Part shown: positions 33,661-37,614 of the stretch, piece after piece
How positions within the stretch are numbered: position 1 is the stretch's first letter
Layout: every line of letters starts with the position of its first letter
Source: Phycisphaerae bacterium
Lineage (GTDB): Bacteria; Planctomycetota; Phycisphaerae; UBA1845; UTPLA1
Direction of reading: 5' to 3'
Length of the DNA: 37,614 bases
Assembly (NCBI GenBank): GCA_016935885.1
Contig: JAFGQA010000209.1
Coordinates: 1-37,614, forward strand
Program-made: the position numbers and the translations under genes
The notes under the pieces: generated by a model
Told to the model about the DNA's origin: nothing
Seen by the model: only the letters and a program-made list of their open reading frames with translations
Database searches by the model: none

Positions 33661-34869
33661 CTATGGTCTGATCTGGAATCCGATCTCGGACAGGAACTTG
33701 CCAGCCGCGCCCTGCGTTGGCGACGGACCAAGACGAATCGGGCCGAATTCCCTTCTGGAGGCGGAGGCCGTGCGAAGCTCGTCGAAGCAGGCCCTGCTGC
33801 CCAACCGAGACACCGCTTCGCGAAACGCCCGGTCTGCCGAGGCCAAGTCACACACCGATCGGACCACTGTGGCCACATCGCGCCACCAATCGCCGCCAAG
33901 TGCCAACGGCATAGCACCGATCGGTTCCGTCCCATCGGCCACGATCTTTGCCTCTGCGAAGGCATCCGACGACGTTGACTGAACTTCGACGCCACACTGC
34001 CGCCGGAGGAAATCTGCCAAGGCCGTGCGAATCATCAAGCCGCCGCGTCGCTTCGCCTCCACGGAGGAGCCGGCGATGTGCGGCGTGGCGATGTCAACCC
34101 GCTGCACCAGGTCTTCCCGAACATCGGGCTCGTTCCGCCAGACGTCCAGCACCACGCCACCGAGCCGGCCCGCATCCTTGGCGGCGAGCAGATCGTCCTC
34201 ACGCACGACCTCGCCGCGTGACGTATTCACCAGGATCGCGCCTGGTTTGAGGTGCGAAAGCCATTCCTCGTCGACCATGTCCCAGGTCGAATCCGCGCCC
34301 GATCGGGTGAGCGGCACGTGGAGCGTGACGATGTCCGACTGCCGGGCCAACTCGGCGGCATCGATGAATCGAGGCTCGCGAGGGGATACCGGCGAGACGC
34401 CGGTGCCAGATGTCTGACGCTGCAGGGGCGGATCACAGAGCAGGACCCCCATGCCTAGCGCCCGAGCCCACCGGGCGACACGAGAGCCACAGTGCCCGAC
34501 ACCAACGACCCCCATCGCCTGCTTGGGCGGATCGAAGCCCATGCGCTCTGCCAGGAGCAAAACGGCCGCCAGCACATACTCCGCGACGGGTCTGGCATTA
34601 CACCCGGCGGCGGTAGCGAACGTGATGCCGTGGGCCTCCAGCCAAGCGGCGTCGACGTGGTCGACCCCGGACGTGGCGGTGCCGACGAAGCGGACCCGTG
34701 ACCCAGCCAGCAACGTCCCGTCCACGCGCGTCACGGAGCGAACCACGACGGCGTCGGCATCGGCCACGTCGGCCGGCCGGAGCGACCGCCCGGCGAACGT
34801 TCGGATCTCGCCAAGATCCTCGAAGATCTCGGGGACGCCCCAAATGGACTCGTCAATCATGATGAGCAT
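33661..34869 (-). CDS. pdxB: 4-phosphoerythronate dehydrogenase (PdxB), vitamin B6 synthesis
   Basis: Cytoplasmic NAD-dependent 2-hydroxyacid dehydrogenase that oxidises 4-phospho-D-erythronate in the deoxyxylulose-5-phosphate-dependent pyridoxal phosphate pathway. 402 residues. FVGTATSGVDHVD (61-73) and AGCNARPVAEYV (88-99) are characteristic; the Rossmann GxGxxG is G123-V-G125-H-C-G128. Catalytic residues are R218 (NTSRGE), E247 (WRNEP) and H264 (PHIAG), and a PdxB C-terminal dimerisation domain follows. Residues about 153-163 (TSGTGVSPVSP) are encoded by an inserted hairpin repeat (34388-34404) and look foreign; the frame stays open. The ATG at 34869 is used; one at 34860 is also possible. 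It is a housekeeping gene unrelated to the surface system. Confidence 0.9.
   Translation of the reverse strand: MLIMIDESIWGVPEIFEDLGEIRTFAGRSLRPADVADADAVVVRSVTRVDGTLLAGSRVRFVGTATSGVDHVDAAWLEAHGITFATAAGCNARPVAEYVLAAVLLLAERMGFDPPKQAMGVVGVGHCGSRVARWARALGMGVLLCDPPLQRQTSGTGVSPVSPREPRFIDAAELARQSDIVTLHVPLTRSGADSTWDMVDEEWLSHLKPGAILVNTSRGEVVREDDLLAAKDAGRLGGVVLDVWRNEPDVREDLVQRVDIATPHIAGSSVEAKRRGGLMIRTALADFLRRQCGVEVQSTSSDAFAEAKIVADGTEPIGAMPLALGGDWWRDVATVVRSVCDLASADRAFREAVSRLGSRACFDELRTASASRREFGPIRLGPSPTQGAAGKFLSEIGFQIRP
34388..34404 (+). repeat. Short hairpin repeat III inside pdxB
   Basis: ACCGGCG-aga-CGCCGGT, identical in 17 bases and its GCCA flank to the intergenic copy at 19527-19543. Here it is in frame inside pdxB and encodes part of TGVSPV, between the cofactor-binding strand ending VLLCDPP and the next helix. 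Confidence 0.75.
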
Positions 34870-35037
34870 GTCGCCATCTTAGAACCTATTCCGGGACTAT
34901 GACACCGAGACACCGGCGTCCCACCCGTGTGGTGTCACGGGTCCGGGGCGCGTGCTACAGAGGGACCTTGGAGTCGGTTTCCAGAACTGTGTTTCGCAAG
35001 TGGTGCGACTATGGAGGTTGAACAGGGGCTACGTGAA

Positions 35038-35175
35038 GGTGCCACTGGCGGCTCGTCCGCCAGTGCGGTCTCTCCGGTGGGCGCATGGGGCATACACACT
35101 GGCAGGCAAGCTGCCAGTGGCACCCGCCCTGGCAGGCAAGCTGCCCCTGGCGCGCGCCTGAACTGTCACGGACCC
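35038..35175 (-). repeat. Dispersed palindromic element I, copy 4 (truncated, with internal duplication)
   Basis: Inverted relative to the 2427 copy. It has the second-type hairpin CACTGGCGG-ctcgt-CCGCCAGTG, a GGCGCATGGGGCATACACA linker, hairpin CACTGGCAG-gcaag-CTGCCAGTG, a partial duplication of that hairpin, and the terminal repeat AACTGTCACGGACCC (35161-35175). The opposite terminal repeat is missing. Confidence 0.8.
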
Positions 35176-35261
35176 TGAGCCGGCTCCCCGACGGAACGCC
35201 AAGAGCCCGGCGTACCGTGCGGGACCTGCCCCAAGCCAGGCCAGCAGGGCAGACTTACCCA

Positions 35262-35290
35262 GACGCGCCGCAAGGCGTCCTGACAATCGC
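35262..35290 (-). other. 3'-flanking hairpin motif shared with 117-141
   Basis: Immediately after the stop codon of the secreted protein gene, the minus strand reads GCGATTGTCA and then a hairpin GACGC/GCGTC. The same ten bases and a similar hairpin follow the ABC permease gene at 117-141. No T-run is present. Confidence 0.4.
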
Positions 35291-36822
35291 TACCGATGAC
35301 GACGGCGATACCGACTCCGCAGGCCCAATCTCATGCTCCACAACCCGATCGACGTCAGCGGGACCGTCGCCATGAAACCTGGCGCACAGATGGGAATACC
35401 ACAGAAGGATTGCAGCAGGCACCGGTACAGGAGGTAGTCGAAGGGACCAGGCCCTACTTGGGCCTGATCCTCGGCCCCCAGATCGGCCTCCGAATCCTGG
35501 GCCGATTCAGCGGTAGGCTCCCCTCCAGATTCGGCCTCAGAGGCAGCCCCGGGGCCGGTCTCGGCCTGTGGTTCTGCCTCGCTCTCGGATCCAGACGCGG
35601 CTCCGCTGCCGGATTCAGGCTCGGATTCGGACTCCGGATTGGGCTCCGACCCGGACGCTGACTCCCCGGCGGATTCAGATCCGGTCCCTTCCCCGAGCTC
35701 AACCTCGGATTCAGATTCCGCCTCGGCATCCTGCTCGGCCTCGGATTCGGATCCGGACTCGTCCGCTGATTCGGACTCCGGCTCGTCCTCGGACTCGGAT
35801 CCGGCGCCCGGGCCGGTCTCGGACCCCTCCGGTGGCGGTTCGCCGGCTGCCAGGACTGAGACCTCAAAACTGCACGTCATCCTCGCCCCGGTCTCGTCCG
35901 TAGCCGTCACGGTGACGGTCGTCGCGCCGATGGGGAACAGGCTGCCCGACGGCGGTTCAACGGTGACGACCGCGTTGCAGCCGTATTGAGCGGCCGGCGT
36001 GGGAAAGCTGACGACGGCACCGAATGCATCCGTCGCGTAGACCGAGAGGTTGGCCGGGCAGTCTCCGAGCGTAAGATCCGGATCACATTCATCCGGCACA
36101 CCGTTGCCGTCACAATCCAGACCCGGGTCAACGGCGATTTCTTCGTCGTCGGGTTTGCCATTCCCGTTGCAGTCGGCGGGCTCCGCTGCTTCGCTCGGGC
36201 GAATGACGATGCTGGGCGTGCTTGAGACCGACCCAAACCGGTGTCCGTCAAGAGGATCCGCATCGGCATACACAATGTAGGGGGGCGTCGCGCTCATGGT
36301 CGCCCAGGCCATGCTCCCGATTCCGGAATAGAGCTCGATGTCTTCGGATGGCGCCTCGCTGATGTGTAGGACGAATTCGAAAAGCCCAAGAACGCCATCT
36401 TGTGTGCCGGACAAGCTGGACTGGCTGGCATCCCCAATGATGGTGCCCGGGCCGTGACCCAACTGTGCGGGCGTGTCGAAGTCGAAGCTGCCCAGATAGG
36501 TTAATTCCTTCACGAAGACGGTCCCGTCATTGGGGGCGAGCAGGTCAACGGCGTAGCCGACGATGGATTCGGCCGAGGGGATGTCGGCCACGAACCGAAT
36601 GGTCAACTCATACGTGCCTTGTTCGACATCCGTCTGGATGATCAGGGGAGTGCCGGAGCCGCCCTGCTGAAACTCCGCCACGCCTTCGCCAGGACCCGAC
36701 GGATTGATCAACTCGTACCACGCGTGAACCTCCGCACGCGTGCTGCCTGTCAAGCCCAGGCACAGAACAACCGCGCAAAGACAAGAAAGCCCGCTCCCCC
36801 GAAGACGGCTTCGACCTGGCAT
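35290..36822 (-). CDS. Large secreted protein: calcium motifs, HYR domain, acidic linker, non-PEP C-terminal anchor
   Basis: 510 residues from the ATG at 36822, with GGGGGGAG seven bases upstream. A signal peptide (1-30) precedes a beta-rich domain (31-205). Then come calcium-loop-like motifs DCNGNGKPDD (217-226) and DCDGNGVPDECD (236-247), and a HYR-like domain (about 254-325, CPANLSVYATDAFGAVVSFP). A Ser/Glu-rich low-complexity linker spans about 333-457. The C-terminus has a Cys-containing hydrophobic segment, CLLQSFCGIPICAPGFMATV (468-487), then PLTSIGLWSMRLG and an Arg-rich end. This three-part tail resembles a sorting or anchoring signal but lacks the PEP box. Likely a surface or extracellular adhesive protein. 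Confidence 0.85.
   Translation of the reverse strand: MPGRSRLRGSGLSCLCAVVLCLGLTGSTRAEVHAWYELINPSGPGEGVAEFQQGGSGTPLIIQTDVEQGTYELTIRFVADIPSAESIVGYAVDLLAPNDGTVFVKELTYLGSFDFDTPAQLGHGPGTIIGDASQSSLSGTQDGVLGLFEFVLHISEAPSEDIELYSGIGSMAWATMSATPPYIVYADADPLDGHRFGSVSSTPSIVIRPSEAAEPADCNGNGKPDDEEIAVDPGLDCDGNGVPDECDPDLTLGDCPANLSVYATDAFGAVVSFPTPAAQYGCNAVVTVEPPSGSLFPIGATTVTVTATDETGARMTCSFEVSVLAAGEPPPEGSETGPGAGSESEDEPESESADESGSESEAEQDAEAESESEVELGEGTGSESAGESASGSEPNPESESEPESGSGAASGSESEAEPQAETGPGAASEAESGGEPTAESAQDSEADLGAEDQAQVGPGPFDYLLYRCLLQSFCGIPICAPGFMATVPLTSIGLWSMRLGLRSRYRRRHR
35452..35826 (-). repeat. Low-complexity DNA coding for the acidic Ser/Glu linker
   Basis: About 375 bases made of imperfect GA-TC-rich short repeats coding for runs such as SESEDEPESES. 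Such DNA expands and contracts easily, so linker length may vary between strains. It also creates long false reading frames on the other strand. Confidence 0.7.
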
Positions 36823-37209
36823 CGTTTCACTCCCCCCGTGCGCGTGCGACTCGAACGCAGCCCCGTGCGACTGAACATGGCGGCGGACAACGATCCGTTG
36901 GGAAATGCCGGTCTGCCGGCAGGATGCTCCCCCCAGAGCCGCTCGGCGTCCTGAACCCTCCCCCTTGGGTCCTGTTGTATTCTATGCCCCTCCCGGGCCT
37001 GACAAGCGGCGAGAATCCCCGCAAATCCTGGGAGTTCAAAGAGACGGGAATGGAGGGGATCGTCCGACCGGTTTATCGGATGTGTTGACCATTCTGTCGT
37101 GGCGCTGAGGCAGCATGACCGGCCGAGTATGACGACGCCCCACCACTCCGTACTCAAGCTGACCGGTTTGCCTTCGAGAGTCGCGATAACGACGAAGAGC
37201 CACGGGCTT
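36823..37209. other. Intergenic region without a recognised gene
   Basis: About 390 bases upstream of the secreted protein gene and downstream of the small hydrophobic ORF. Reading frames here lack domains and Shine-Dalgarno sites. I see no clear promoter or terminator. Confidence 0.4.
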
Positions 37210-37356
37210 CTAGGGGAGAATCCAGCCGAAGAAGCCCGACAGGACGTTGGTCGCGACTCCGAGAATCAGGTTCAGGAAAATCTCCAGGGCTCGGAAGAAC
37301 AAATCTATCAGCGTGAGCTGAAAGAAGTTCTCCATGTCTGTCGTGGTCTCGTCCAT
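37210..37356 (-). CDS. Possible 48-residue hydrophobic membrane peptide
   Basis: A short frame from the ATG at 37356 with GGGAG nine bases upstream. It encodes MDETTTDMENFFQLTLIDLF, then FRALEIFLNLILGVATNVLS and ends FFGWILP: an acidic N-terminus and one long hydrophobic helix. Composition and Shine-Dalgarno favour a real small membrane protein, perhaps like small toxins or membrane-complex subunits, but no family is recognised and it is isolated. The longer reading frame containing it runs into repeat sequence and is not used. Confidence 0.5.
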   Translation of the reverse strand: MDETTTDMENFFQLTLIDLFFRALEIFLNLILGVATNVLSGFFGWILP

Positions 37357-37509
37357 GCAAGCTAACTCCCGATGACCATGCACGCCGGTTGCAGATGACC
37401 GCCGATTCCAAGCTCCGTGTGTTCGAGACGCGGGCAGGTGGCTCAATCGTAAGATGATACCAGAAAACCGCGATGGTGATTGCAGTGCCAGGCCTGCGTA
37501 GCTGGTTTT

Positions 37510-37614
37510 GGGTCCGTGACAGTTACCGCGGCATTCGATTCTGGGTGCCACGGGCGGCTTGTCCGCCCGTGTGGTGTCTCTGGTGGACGCATGGGGCAGA
37601 CGCACTGGCAGGCA
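37510..37614 (-). repeat. Dispersed palindromic element I, copy 5 (cut by window end)
   Basis: Begins with the terminal repeat GGGTCCGTGACAGTT (37510-37524), then CGGCATTCGATTCTGGGTGCC, the hairpin CACGGGCGG-cttgt-CCGCCCGTG, and the GGCGC-type linker, ending at CACTGGCAGGCA where the window stops. Inverted relative to the 2427 copy. Confidence 0.85.

Noticed and set aside
36750..37157. 135-codon minus-strand reading frame upstream of the secreted protein
   Set aside because: It overlaps the signal-peptide region of the secreted protein in another frame and has no recognisable features.

Overview
The window looks like a piece of a GC-rich bacterial chromosome, most likely a planctomycete (Planctomycetes/Phycisphaerae-like). 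The reasons are many sulfatase-fold proteins fused to TPRs, a PEP-CTERM protein, a secreted protein with dockerin-like repeats, a fused MFS/spermidine-synthase-like protein, secreted acidic Ser/Glu-rich proteins, several TTG starts, and dispersed palindromic repeats between genes. The assignment is inferred from gene content; there is no rRNA or tRNA here. Both window ends fall inside copies of the same dispersed repeat, as expected of a contig broken at repeats.

Layout. 1-2240: a minus-strand cassette of a YtrA-type GntR regulator, an ABC ATPase and an ABC-2 permease, joined by ATGA overlaps, with a good promoter overlapped by a palindromic operator. 2264-2568: two different inverted-repeat elements. 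2669-4918: a DUF2079-type polytopic membrane protein, divergent from 5132-10662, a plus-strand operon with two phosphodiesterase-type alkaline-phosphatase-superfamily (AP) proteins, a 68-residue ribbon-helix-helix-like protein and a membrane protein resembling the YidC/EMC3 fold. 10668-16760: a minus-strand run of a sulfotransferase-like P-loop protein, two sulfatase-fold proteins and a GT-C glycosyltransferase with a TPR tail. 17129-22703: two tandem paralogous sulfatase-TPR proteins separated by repeat debris. 22869-28720: a second GT-C membrane protein, a secreted coiled-coil protein and an MFS/spermidine-synthase-like/TPR fusion. 29142-31165: a PEP-CTERM protein with a strong terminator and a dockerin-like secreted protein. 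32074-33582: a further sulfatase-fold lipoprotein. 33661-34869: PdxB. 35290-36822: a large secreted protein with a HYR domain and a non-PEP-CTERM C-terminal tail. 37210-37356: a possible 48-residue membrane peptide.

Central theme. Seven AP-superfamily proteins lie within about 28 kb. None has the Cys or Ser formylglycine signature of a true sulfatase: six have Thr and one has Ser at the nucleophile position. They sit with GT-C-type membrane proteins, a sulfotransferase-like protein and a YidC/EMC3-like protein, and a TPR tail is shared by sulfatase-fold, GT-C and spermidine-synthase-like proteins. I infer a cell-surface system that builds and decorates a glycoconjugate, perhaps with phospho-groups, at the outer face of the cytoplasmic membrane. 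The chemistry is not proven by the sequence. A short C-terminal LxxLGY motif occurs in four of the five sulfatase-fold proteins and also ends the small RHH-like protein, which may link the two classes.
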